Assembly: GCA_910578345.1 (NCBI GenBank)
Contig: CAJTRA010000012.1
Coordinates: 31,228-95,227 of the forward strand
Length of the DNA stretch: 64,000 nt
Reading direction: 5' to 3'
Source: an uncultured Lachnospiraceae bacterium
GTDB taxonomy: Bacteria; Bacillota; Clostridia; Lachnospirales; Lachnospiraceae
Shown here: piece after piece, positions 40,682 through 48,746 of the stretch
Layout: each line of letters begins with the position of its first letter
Position numbering within the stretch: the stretch's first letter is position 1
Program-made: the position numbers and the translations under genes
Notes under the pieces: generated by a model
Databases searched by the model: none
What the model was told of the DNA's origin: nothing
Seen by the model: the letters and a program-made list of their open reading frames with translations, nothing else

Positions 40682-41832
40682 GACATGAACTGAATATCGA
40701 TTGGAAGTATTATAATTCACTGGACATTGAAGGATTCTCACAAATGATGAAGGACCCGTCTTATTGCTATAAGTTTTATTGGCTGGAGGCGATTGTCTGT
40801 CTGATCTCTGAGAATGTTTTGGAAACTACGCTTGATGAAATCATTGATGAAATGATTGCAAACGCATGGTATTCCGTCAGAGAATTCCATATTCATTTAA
40901 GCGGGATGCAAAGTGACGGAAATGTGAGGGATGGTTTGGAGAGGGCGATTCTATATTTGTCAGAACTGAGCCAATTATCTGCGCATGCGTCGAAAGTTGA
41001 GATCAAAAATGAGATTAGGAAATATAATACCGAGTTGAAGCAATACAAAGAACAGCTTACTCATATGGTGCCGTACCGTGCCTTGTCAGGTTTTTTTCGA
41101 AAAAATACCGAGGTTGCAGACTGGAAAAGCATTGTAAGATTAACGGCTTATATCCAGTATGTAGACCAAAGCATAACACCATTGCCATATACCTTTGGCA
41201 GTGGAAGCAAGCTGAAAAAGGAAGTATACTTCCATCCTTCCTGGGTCAGGATGATCCAGGATCATACAGTATCGATCCTCGGCTGGATCCAGTATGAAAA
41301 GGTAAAATGGCTTCAGAATAATAACCCGGAGGTTCCGGGACTCATCTATAAACTGGCGCCAATGGATGAGAAAATGCGCAAATTAAATAAAGTGCGTAAG
41401 CTATGGGAAGGGATTCTGGCATTCAGGGAGATAAGAGATGTATTTACGGATGCTCTGGTGCCGCCTAAAGAGTATGATGTGGATCATTTTATTCCGTGGT
41501 CTTTTGTGATGAATGACGAGCTTTGGAATCTGATGCCGATGGACTCTTCTCTAAATTCTGCCAAGAGCAATAAGCTGCCGAAATGGGAGCCGTTTTTTGA
41601 CAGATTTGCAGTAAATCAATATATATTGTACGAATCGATCCATCAGAATGAAAAAATCTGTGGGTTATTTCATGACTGCTATAAAGATAATCTCCACTCT
41701 ATTTGGGCTGGACGGGAACTTTATCGCAGAGGAAATGCAAGAGAAGAGTTTTACCATATTTTGTTAAAGAATATGCGCCCGGTTTATGATTCCGCCAGAA
41801 GGCAGGGATACGAGATCTGGGAGCGCGGATGA
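40654..41832 (+). CDS. HNH endonuclease-domain protein
   Basis: A 392-residue protein. The N-terminal part (residues about 17-110: NIDWKYYNSLDIEGFSQMM, YCYKFYWLEAIVCLI, AWYSVREFHIHLSG) is an uncharacterised module; a charged linker follows. The C-terminal HNH nuclease motif reads DVDHFIPWSF at 275-284, then ELWNLMPMDSSLNSAKSNKLP at about 291-311, giving the expected His, Asn and His/Lys pattern. It would cut DNA with a single metal ion. It overlaps the methyltransferase gene by 28 bases and has its own GGTGAGG ribosome site. It is the last gene of the cassette, 31 bases before the orphan response regulator. Confidence 0.85.
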   Translation: MAQHHSAEIGHELNIDWKYYNSLDIEGFSQMMKDPSYCYKFYWLEAIVCLISENVLETTLDEIIDEMIANAWYSVREFHIHLSGMQSDGNVRDGLERAILYLSELSQLSAHASKVEIKNEIRKYNTELKQYKEQLTHMVPYRALSGFFRKNTEVADWKSIVRLTAYIQYVDQSITPLPYTFGSGSKLKKEVYFHPSWVRMIQDHTVSILGWIQYEKVKWLQNNNPEVPGLIYKLAPMDEKMRKLNKVRKLWEGILAFREIRDVFTDALVPPKEYDVDHFIPWSFVMNDELWNLMPMDSSLNSAKSNKLPKWEPFFDRFAVNQYILYESIHQNEKICGLFHDCYKDNLHSIWAGRELYRRGNAREEFYHILLKNMRPVYDSARRQGYEIWERG

Positions 41833-41863
41833 GAAGAGTCTGAAGAAAAGGAGCGCTCCAGCC

Positions 41864-42544
41864 ATGACCCCCATCTATTACATAGAAGACGACGAAACAA
41901 TTGCGCAATTAGTCAAAGAATATCTGGTGCAGAGAGGATATGGCGTTTCCATATTCCCAACGATCTCCAGGGCGAAAGAAGCGCTTACAACAAAGCTTCC
42001 GGCGCTTCTTCTGATCGACTGGAATATGCCGGATGGAAATGGCAGCGTTTTCTGCCAGTGGATCCGCTCGCGCTGGAGAGAATTGCCGGTTATTTTTCTT
42101 ACAGTCCGCAGTGATGCTAAAGATATTGTGTCCGGTTTCCAGAATGGGGCGGATGATTATGTGGTGAAACCCTTTGCACTGGAGGTGCTGCATTCCCGGA
42201 TTCAGGCATTGCTGCGCAGGACGCGGGGCATAACAGGGAAATATCTGTCTTGCGGGGACATTGTTCTGAATCAGGAGAAACGGCAGGTGTATGATAAAGA
42301 AGAGGAGGTGCCTTTAAGTCCTTTGGAATACCAACTGCTTTTGGTGCTGTTGCAGAATAAAGGCCAAACTGTCACCAGACAGTCTCTGTTGGAGCGGCTC
42401 TGGGATAGTCATGGCAGTTTCGTCAATGATAATACCCTTACGGTTACCATGAAGCGCCTGCGGGAGAAGTTGCATCAGCCGCATTGTCTGAAGACAGTGC
42501 GCAGCGTAGGATATCGCATGGAAGAGAAAGTAACGCAATTATGA
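41864..42544 (+). CDS. OmpR-type response regulator without a neighbouring kinase
   Basis: A 226-residue regulator. The receiver (TPIYYIEDDETIAQLVKEYL) carries Asp52 in LIDWNMP, a Thr in VIFLTVRSD and Lys in DYVVKPFA. The C-terminal winged helix (about 128-226) ends in RLREKLHQPHCLKTVRSVGYRME. The normal partner, a histidine kinase directly downstream, is absent: the next gene is an unrelated membrane protein behind its own promoter. The ATG at 41864 has AAGGAG upstream; a start at 41786 would overlap the HNH gene. It may be read through from the defence-like operon or be a chromosomal regulator cut off from its kinase by the insertion. Confidence 0.9.
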   Translation: MTPIYYIEDDETIAQLVKEYLVQRGYGVSIFPTISRAKEALTTKLPALLLIDWNMPDGNGSVFCQWIRSRWRELPVIFLTVRSDAKDIVSGFQNGADDYVVKPFALEVLHSRIQALLRRTRGITGKYLSCGDIVLNQEKRQVYDKEEEVPLSPLEYQLLLVLLQNKGQTVTRQSLLERLWDSHGSFVNDNTLTVTMKRLREKLHQPHCLKTVRSVGYRMEEKVTQL

Positions 42545-42611
42545 TTTGATATTCATTGAATTTAGTCTGCGAATGGTGGCGTGGGAAATCCTCTGTGTTC
42601 CATATTTAGAC

Positions 42612-42640
42612 TTGCAAAAAGTGTTACATTTTGCTAGAAT
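42612..42640 (+). promoter_or_regulatory. Promoter for the DUF5684-type gene
   Basis: TTGCAA at 42612-42617, a 17-base spacer and TAGAAT at 42635-42640. Confidence 0.65.
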
Positions 42641-42684
42641 AAATGATGAATAAAATTTTCCTATGTGTGAAGGAGGACAAGAAA

Positions 42685-43059
42685 ATGGATGATGCTTATG
42701 TTGCTGCGGCGGCAGGCGTAATGATGGTGTACATGGTGATCTTGCTTATCGTTTCGATCATCAGCCTGGTCGGACTGTGGAAGATCTTCGTTAAGGCAGG
42801 TAAGCCAGGCTGGGGTGCGATTATTCCCATCTACAACATGTACTGCCTGTTCGAGATGAGCTTTGGAACGGGATGGCTGTTCCTGTTATGCTTTGTTCCC
42901 TGTGTGAATGCAGTCATGATGATCATTATGTGGATCAAACTGGCACAGGCATTTGGCAAGGGAGCCGGATATGGCGTGGGTATTTTACTCGTCCCGTTTA
43001 TTTTCCTGCCGATGCTGGGATTTGGTGACGCTCAGTATGTAGGACCTGTGCAGAAGTAA
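42685..43059 (+). CDS. DUF5684-type small membrane protein
   Basis: A 124-residue membrane protein with about four helices. After the first helix it shows the family motif KIFVKAGKPGWGAIIPIYNMYCLFEMSFG (a Trp-x-x-Ile-Pro-Ile-Tyr-Asn core). The C-terminus ends in DAQYVGPVQK. The domain is found alone or attached to signal peptidase-like and zinc-ribbon parts; its function is unknown. The ATG at 42685 follows GAAGGAGGACAAG; an ATG at 42643 would add 14 residues. It has its own promoter and a terminator, so it is monocistronic. Confidence 0.82.
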   Translation: MDDAYVAAAAGVMMVYMVILLIVSIISLVGLWKIFVKAGKPGWGAIIPIYNMYCLFEMSFGTGWLFLLCFVPCVNAVMMIIMWIKLAQAFGKGAGYGVGILLVPFIFLPMLGFGDAQYVGPVQK

Positions 43060-43077
43060 TTTTTAGGATCTTTGAAG

Positions 43078-43116
43078 CAGCCTTTGTATTTTTTTTAGTA
43101 CAAAGGTTGTTTTTTG
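43078..43116 (+). terminator. Terminator after the DUF5684-type gene
   Basis: CAGCCTTTGTA (43078-43088) pairs with TACAAAGGTTG (43099-43109), followed by a long T-run. Confidence 0.8.
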
Positions 43117-43155
43117 GTTTTTTTTGTGATATATGTTTATTATATTTTTTAAATG

Positions 43156-43487
43156 CGGTGAAGGAGACTCACCCGGCGGGAAGCGACAGGAATACGGCGT
43201 CACCGACTGAGAGCGCTGTTTGTGAAAGGCTGGGAACGGGAACACTCCGGAGCAGATTATCTGAATTGTATGTCTTCGGAACCAGGCCGGGACAGTAAGC
43301 AGAGACGCTTTGTCATACCTGATATAGATATCATACACTAGGATAATACGTTGCACGCGTTAAGTGTCAAGAGTGGGTAAGGCGAGGAAGCATCTTGTTG
43401 GAGATGCCGGCTTATCAATGCGGGTGGTACCGCGGATAATGATAACTATCCGTCCCGGAATGCAGAGATGTGTTCCGGGATTTTTTG
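43156..43487 (+). promoter_or_regulatory. T-box leader controlling aspS1-gatCAB, specifier probably AAC
   Basis: The T-box sequence TGCGGGTGGTACCGCGG is at 43419-43435, followed by a terminator with arms TCCCGGAA (43453-43460) and TTCCGGGA (43473-43480) and six T. Stem I contains GAGAGCGCTG (AG bulge region) and GTGAAAGGCT (distal loop). On the returning strand, GGGAAC is followed by ACTCCGGAGCAG, which aligns with the classic GAAC-specifier-ACC...GAGCAG of known T-boxes and puts the specifier at 43241-43243 as AAC (Asn). The preceding G makes GAAC, so GAA (Glu) overlaps it. GAC (Asp) is not at this place. The left boundary is approximate. Confidence 0.85.
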
Positions 43488-43529
43488 TTGTTCCTGGAGC
43501 ACGGCAGTCAGCGAAAGGAGACCAGAACA

Positions 43530-45281
43530 ATGACAATCAAGAACATCTACAGAGACTTAGACCTGCAACAGATCGGTGAGTCCGATATTGGCCGGGAGAT
43601 CCGGGTGGCGGGCTGGATCGAAAATATCAGAGATCACGGCGGCGTGTCTTTCGTGGATCTGCGGGATATGTATGGGGTGCTGCAGATCGTGATGCGCGAC
43701 ACCACACTGCTTGACGGCCTGACCAGGGAGATGAGTATATCCGTGGAAGGGCGGATCGAACACCGGGATGAGGAGACTTACAACCCCAGGATTCCCACCG
43801 GTACGATCGAGATGGAGGCGCACAAGGTGGAAGTGCTTGGCAGAGTCTATCAGCAGCTTCCTTTTGAGATCATGACTTCGAAGGAGACAAGAGAGGAAGT
43901 ACGGTTGAAATACCGCTATCTTGATCTGCGCAACCAGAAGGTGAAGGACAACATCATTTTCCGTTCCAAAGTGATCGCTTATCTGCGGGAAAAGATGATG
44001 GAGATGGGATTTCTGGAGATTCAGACGCCGATCCTGTGCGCTTCGTCGCCGGAGGGAGCCAGAGACTATATCGTACCTTCCCGCAAATACAAAGGGAAAT
44101 TTTATGCACTGCCGCAGGCGCCGCAGCAGTATAAGCAGTTATTGATGGTATCAGGCTTCGATAAATATTTTCAGATTGCGCCCTGCTTCCGGGATGAGGA
44201 CGCCAGGGCAGACCGCTCGCCGGGAGAATTTTACCAGTTGGATTTCGAGATGAGTTTTGCCACGCAGGAGGATGTGTTCCGGGTAGGAGAGGAAGTACTG
44301 TCGGCGACGTTCGAGAAGTTTGCACCGGAAGGTTATGCAGTGACACAGGCGCCTTATCCGGTGATCAGCTACAGGCAGGCCATACTGGAATTCGGTACGG
44401 ATAAGCCGGATCTCAGGAACCCGCTGCGGATCATTGACCTGACGGCATTTTTCCAGGAGTGTGATTTCAAACCCTTCCACGGCAGGACAGTCCGTGCCAT
44501 CCGGGTACATGCGGATATGTCCAAAGGATTTCATGAGAAGCTGCTTCATTTCGCCATGGATCTTGGCATGGGCGGCCTGGGATATCTGGAAGTGGCGGAG
44601 GATTTAAGTTATAGGGGGCCGATCGATAAGTTCATTCCTGAAGAAAAGAAAGGGGAACTGGCAGAGCTTGCAGGCCTGTCGGTGGGAGACACGATCTTCT
44701 TTATCGCGGACAGAGAGGAGCGGGCGGCCTATTATGCGGGGCAGATCCGCACGGAATTAGGCCGGAAGCTTGATCTGATCGAAAAGAAAGCGTACCGTTT
44801 CTGCTATGTGAACGATTTTCCGATGTTCGAGCGGGATCCGGATACGAAGCAGATCGGTTTCACCCACAACCCCTTTTCCATGCCCCAGGGCGGTCTGGAG
44901 GCGCTTACGACGCAGGATCCGCTGACAGTGCTGGCTTACCAGTATGATATTGTGTGCAACGGTGTGGAATTGTCCTCAGGAGCGGTCCGCAACCATGATA
45001 TGGATGTGATGGTGAAAGCTTTTGAGATTGCCGGATACGATAAGGAGGCGCTGCAAAGCAAATTCGGTGCACTGTACAGTGCGTTTCAGTTTGGCGCACC
45101 GCCGCATGCAGGCATGGCGCCGGGTGTGGACCGGATGATCATGCTGCTGCGGGAGGAGGAGAACATCAGAGAGGTGATCGCCTTCCCCATGAGTGGATCG
45201 GCGCAGGATCTGATGTGCGGCGCGCCGGGAGATGTGACGGAACAGCAGCTGCGGGAAGTGCATATCAAGGTTCGGGCGTAG
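43530..45281 (+). CDS. aspS: Aspartyl-tRNA synthetase 1, probably non-discriminating
   Basis: A 583-residue bacterial-type class II AspRS. The N-terminal OB fold has VAGWIENIRDHGG with His36 where discriminating enzymes usually have Leu; non-discriminating AspRS such as that of Pseudomonas has the same His. LKYRYLDLRNQKVKDN, FRDEDARADRSPGEFYQLDFEMSF (motif 2) and GAPPHAGMAPGVDRMIMLL (motif 3) are intact, and the GAD insertion domain is present. It would charge both tRNA(Asp) and tRNA(Asn) with Asp, the substrate for GatCAB encoded next. Expression follows the T-box at 43156-43487. The ATG at 43530 has AAAGGAGA 8 bases upstream. Confidence 0.95.
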   Translation: MTIKNIYRDLDLQQIGESDIGREIRVAGWIENIRDHGGVSFVDLRDMYGVLQIVMRDTTLLDGLTREMSISVEGRIEHRDEETYNPRIPTGTIEMEAHKVEVLGRVYQQLPFEIMTSKETREEVRLKYRYLDLRNQKVKDNIIFRSKVIAYLREKMMEMGFLEIQTPILCASSPEGARDYIVPSRKYKGKFYALPQAPQQYKQLLMVSGFDKYFQIAPCFRDEDARADRSPGEFYQLDFEMSFATQEDVFRVGEEVLSATFEKFAPEGYAVTQAPYPVISYRQAILEFGTDKPDLRNPLRIIDLTAFFQECDFKPFHGRTVRAIRVHADMSKGFHEKLLHFAMDLGMGGLGYLEVAEDLSYRGPIDKFIPEEKKGELAELAGLSVGDTIFFIADREERAAYYAGQIRTELGRKLDLIEKKAYRFCYVNDFPMFERDPDTKQIGFTHNPFSMPQGGLEALTTQDPLTVLAYQYDIVCNGVELSSGAVRNHDMDVMVKAFEIAGYDKEALQSKFGALYSAFQFGAPPHAGMAPGVDRMIMLLREEENIREVIAFPMSGSAQDLMCGAPGDVTEQQLREVHIKVRA

Positions 45282-45300
45282 CTTACGCCGGCACAACGGG

Positions 45301-45344
45301 ACATTATTGTTCACAGTCGAAGTGCGCATTTACGATCCGATACA
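45301..45344 (+). repeat. Dispersed intergenic repeat, copy 2
   Basis: ACATTA-N3-TTCACAGTCGA-N2-TGCGCAT-N2-AC followed by GATCCGATACA. It matches copy 1 upstream of dnaE at 9977-10031, apart from an insertion there. It lies between aspS1 and gatC. Confidence 0.55.
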
Positions 45345-45429
45345 GTGAATTGTAATAGCAGGATGAAGAAATGCGATGCAGGGATTTGACGAAGAAACAA
45401 GGCTGCAAGTGATTTGGAGGGGCAAAACT

Positions 45430-45723
45430 ATGGCAAATATCATCAATGACGAAACAATAGAATATGTCGGTATTCTGGCGAAGCTGGAGCTTTCGGAGGA
45501 AGAGAGGGAACAGGCGAAGTCGGATATGGGCAGAATGCTTGACTATATCGACAAGCTTGGCGAGCTGGATACGGTGGGCGTTCCGCCGATGTCCCATGTG
45601 TTCCCGGTACAGAATGTGTTCCGGGAAGACGTGGTGACGAATGGAGATCTGCGGGAGCAGATGCTGTCCAATGCGCCAAAGGAGAAAGACGGGATGTTTG
45701 TGGTGCCGAGGACATTCGAGTAA
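45430..45723 (+). CDS. gatC: Asp/Glu-tRNA amidotransferase subunit C
   Basis: A 97-residue GatC, the small subunit that wraps round GatA and stabilises the complex. The N-terminal helix carries INDETIEYVGILAKLELSEEEREQAKSDM, and the C-terminal part has the PMSHVFPVQNVFREDVV loop typical of the family. The ATG at 45430 follows GGAGGGG. It is the first of three gat genes, about 150 bases after aspS1, and is probably on the same T-box-controlled transcript, since no terminator is seen in between. Confidence 0.93.
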   Translation: MANIINDETIEYVGILAKLELSEEEREQAKSDMGRMLDYIDKLGELDTVGVPPMSHVFPVQNVFREDVVTNGDLREQMLSNAPKEKDGMFVVPRTFE

Positions 45724-45821
45724 AGTGAGGAAGCGGCAGAGATGCTCTGTGAGGGGAGATGTTCCGGCAGAGTGTCAACTGATATAAAAATCATAGTTGG
45801 AGCGAAAGGAGGCTGATTGGT

Positions 45822-47306
45822 ATGGAAATTACGGATATGACAGCGGTTGAACTGTCGGCAGCGATCAGGGCCGGGCAGACCAGTGCTGTGGAAGCGGCGG
45901 AAGCGATGCTTGCACGGATAGAGGAAAGAGATAAGATCTACAACTGTTATGTGACGGTGGACCGGGAAGGCGCGCTTGTACAGGCGCGGATGGTTCAGGA
46001 GAAGATTGCGGCCGGGGAATTGACAGGACCGCTGGCGGGAGTGCCGGTGGCGTTAAAAGATAATCTGTGTACAGAAGGGCTGCTGACTACCTGCGCTTCT
46101 AAAATACTGGGGAATTTCGTGCCAACTTATACGGCAGAGGCAGTGCTGAACTTGCAAAAGGCGGGTGCGGTTATTCTGGGGAAGACCAATATGGATGAGT
46201 TTGCCATGGGATCTACGACAGAAACGTCTGCTTACGGGGCAACGAAGAATCCATGGAATACAGCGCATGTGCCGGGAGGGTCTTCGGGCGGCTCGGCGGC
46301 GGCAGTGGCCGCGGAAGAATGCTATTTTGCCCTGGGTTCTGACACGGGCGGTTCGATCAGACAGCCGGCGTCCTACTGTGGTATGGTGGGGATGAAGCCC
46401 ACCTATGGCACAGTGTCAAGGTATGGGTTGATCGCTTATGGGTCTTCCCTGGATCAGATCGGGCCGCTTACGAAGGATGTGACAGACTGTGCGGTGGCGC
46501 TTGAAGCGATCGCTTCTTATGACCGGAAGGATTCCACTTCCATAAAACGGCAGGACACGAACTTTGCTTCTGCGCTGGTGGAGAACGTACAGGGGCTGCA
46601 TATCGGTATTCCCAATGATTATCTGGGGGAAGGACTGGATGAGGAGGTAAAGGAAGCTATCCTGCAGGCAGCGGAGGAGTTGGCGCATAGGGGCGCGGTG
46701 GTAGAGCGGTTTGACTTAAGCCTGGTGGAATATGCGATCCCGGCATATTATACCATTGCGGCGGCGGAAGCCAGTTCCAATCTGGAGCGGTTTGACGGCA
46801 TCAAATATGGTTATCGTACAGAAACGTATGAGGGTCTTCACAACATGTACAAGAAATCCCGCTCCGAAGGTTTTGGGGAGGAAGTAAAGCGCCGTATCAT
46901 GCTGGGATCTTTTGTGCTCAGTTCCGGTTATTATGATGCCTATTATCTGAAAGCGCTTCGGGTAAAAGCGCTGATCAAGAAGGCTTTTGACGAAGCTTTT
47001 GCGAAATATGACGTGATATTGGGGCCGGTTGCGCCGACTACGGCACCGAAGCTGGGAGCAAGTCTGGCGGATCCGATTAAGATGTATCTGGGTGATATTT
47101 ATACGATTGCCGTGAATCTGGCAGGACTGCCGGGAATCAGCCTTCCTTGCGGCAAAGACAAAAACGGTCTGCCGATAGGCCTGCAGTTGATCGGGGACTG
47201 CTTCCAGGAGAAGAAGCTGATCCGGACGGCGTATACGTATGAGAAGATCAGAGGGCCGTTCGGGAAAGAGGCAGGACAGGAACAGGAGGGACACCGTCAT
47301 GAGTAG
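45822..47306 (+). CDS. gatA: Asp/Glu-tRNA amidotransferase subunit A
   Basis: A 494-residue amidase subunit that releases ammonia from glutamine. The Ser-cis-Ser-Lys triad is visible: Lys in VPVALKDNLC, the Ser cluster in PGGSSGGSAAAVA and the nucleophile Ser in SDTGGSIRQPASYCG. Motifs and length are normal. Ammonia passes to GatB, which activates the acyl group on misacylated Asp-tRNA(Asn) or Glu-tRNA(Gln). The gene overlaps gatB by 8 bases, so A and B are translated together. GGAGG lies 9 bases before the ATG. Confidence 0.96.
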   Translation: MEITDMTAVELSAAIRAGQTSAVEAAEAMLARIEERDKIYNCYVTVDREGALVQARMVQEKIAAGELTGPLAGVPVALKDNLCTEGLLTTCASKILGNFVPTYTAEAVLNLQKAGAVILGKTNMDEFAMGSTTETSAYGATKNPWNTAHVPGGSSGGSAAAVAAEECYFALGSDTGGSIRQPASYCGMVGMKPTYGTVSRYGLIAYGSSLDQIGPLTKDVTDCAVALEAIASYDRKDSTSIKRQDTNFASALVENVQGLHIGIPNDYLGEGLDEEVKEAILQAAEELAHRGAVVERFDLSLVEYAIPAYYTIAAAEASSNLERFDGIKYGYRTETYEGLHNMYKKSRSEGFGEEVKRRIMLGSFVLSSGYYDAYYLKALRVKALIKKAFDEAFAKYDVILGPVAPTTAPKLGASLADPIKMYLGDIYTIAVNLAGLPGISLPCGKDKNGLPIGLQLIGDCFQEKKLIRTAYTYEKIRGPFGKEAGQEQEGHRHE

Positions 47307-48738
47307 ACAATATGAGACAGTGATCGGGCTGGAAGTACATGTGGAGCTTGCTACAAAGACGAAGATCTTCTGCGGCTGCTCTACGGCGTTTGGAGCGGCA
47401 CCCAACACACAGACCTGCCCGGTATGTACGGGGATGCCGGGATCTTTGCCGGTGTTGAATAAGCAGGTTTTAAAGTATGCCATAGCGGTAGGGTTGGCCA
47501 CTGACTGTGAGATCACCCGTTACGCGAAATTTGACAGGAAGAATTATTTTTACCCGGATAATCCGCAGAATTATCAGATTTCCCAGCTCTATCTTCCAAT
47601 CTGCAGAAACGGCAGTGTGGAGATCGAGACGAAGGAGGGGAGAACTAAGACAATAGGCATTCATGAGATCCATATGGAGGAGGATGCCGGCAAGTTGATC
47701 CATGACGAGTGGGAAGACTGTTCTCTGGTGGATTACAATCGTTCCGGCGTTCCATTGATTGAGATCGTGTCTGAGCCGGATATGAGAAGCGCTGAGGAAG
47801 TGATTGCCTATCTGGAGAAACTGCGGCTGCTGATCCAATATCTGGGCGCTTCCGACTGCAAACTGCAGGAAGGCTCCATGCGTGCGGATGTAAACCTGTC
47901 CGTGCGGGAAGTGGGGGAGGAGCAGTTTGGCACCAGAACAGAGATGAAGAATCTGAACTCTTTTAAGGCAATCTCCAGAGCCATCGCCGGGGAGGCGGAG
48001 CGGCAGATTGACCTGATCGAGTCCGGGGCAGCGGTGGTACAGGAAACGAGAAGATGGGACGACGCGAAAGGGGAATCCTACGCGATGCGAAGTAAGGAGG
48101 ATGCCCAGGATTACCGCTATTTCCCGGATCCGGATCTGGCGCCGGTGGCAGTGAGTGATGAGATGCTGGAAGAGATCCGGGCGTCACAGCCGGAATTTCG
48201 CAATGAAAAGAAGAAGCGCTACAAGGAAGAATTTGGCATTCCCGATTATGATATCGAGATCATCACGCAGTCCAAGCATATGGCAGATCTCTTTGAGGCG
48301 GCGACGGCGATCTGTGGACAGCCCAAGAAAGTATCTAACTGGCTGATGGGAGAGACGCTGCGGCTGATGAAAGAGAAGGAGACGGACGCCCAGGATCTTT
48401 GTTTTTCACCGGAGCATCTGGCGAAACTGATTGGACTTGTGGATGATAAGGTGATCAATGGCTCTGTGGCGAAGGAAGTCTTCGAGGTGATGTTTGAGGA
48501 GGACGTGGATCCGGCACAATATGTGGAGGAGAGGGGCTTAAAGACGGTCAATGACGAGGATGCCCTGCAAAAGACAATAAAGGAAGTGATCGCCGCGAAC
48601 CCGCAGTCCGTGGAGGACTACAGAAACGGCAAAGAAAAGGCCATCGGTTTTCTGGTGGGGCAGACCATGAAAGCGATGAAAGGAAAAGCCGATCCCGCCG
48701 CAGTGAATCAGATCTTGCGCAGGATATGTGCAAAATAA
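47299..48738 (+). CDS. gatB: Asp/Glu-tRNA amidotransferase subunit B
   Basis: A 479-residue subunit carrying the kinase/amidotransferase cradle and the tRNA-binding tail. The N-terminus MSRQYETVIGLEVHVELATKTKIFCGCSTAFGAAPNT, the metal-site segment DYNRSGVPLIEIVSEPDMRS and SMRADVNLSVR are conserved. The C-terminal helical and YqeY-like parts (about 300-479) bind tRNA. The ATG at 47299 has CAGGAGGG 7 bases upstream; the frame extends further but without a site. It ends just before the minus-strand AraC gene, with stops nearly back to back. Confidence 0.96.
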   Translation: MSRQYETVIGLEVHVELATKTKIFCGCSTAFGAAPNTQTCPVCTGMPGSLPVLNKQVLKYAIAVGLATDCEITRYAKFDRKNYFYPDNPQNYQISQLYLPICRNGSVEIETKEGRTKTIGIHEIHMEEDAGKLIHDEWEDCSLVDYNRSGVPLIEIVSEPDMRSAEEVIAYLEKLRLLIQYLGASDCKLQEGSMRADVNLSVREVGEEQFGTRTEMKNLNSFKAISRAIAGEAERQIDLIESGAAVVQETRRWDDAKGESYAMRSKEDAQDYRYFPDPDLAPVAVSDEMLEEIRASQPEFRNEKKKRYKEEFGIPDYDIEIITQSKHMADLFEAATAICGQPKKVSNWLMGETLRLMKEKETDAQDLCFSPEHLAKLIGLVDDKVINGSVAKEVFEVMFEEDVDPAQYVEERGLKTVNDEDALQKTIKEVIAANPQSVEDYRNGKEKAIGFLVGQTMKAMKGKADPAAVNQILRRICAK

Positions 48739-48746
48739 CCTTGTGT

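Noticed and set aside
38524..41832. Restriction-modification system in the classical sense
   Set aside because: The methyltransferase lacks the adenine or cytosine DNA-methylase motifs, and no specificity subunit or helicase is present, so a standard type I-III system is not supported.
46716..47516. A 266-codon minus-strand frame over gatA and gatB
   Set aside because: It covers the catalytic parts of two confident genes. No codon pattern or ribosome site supports it.
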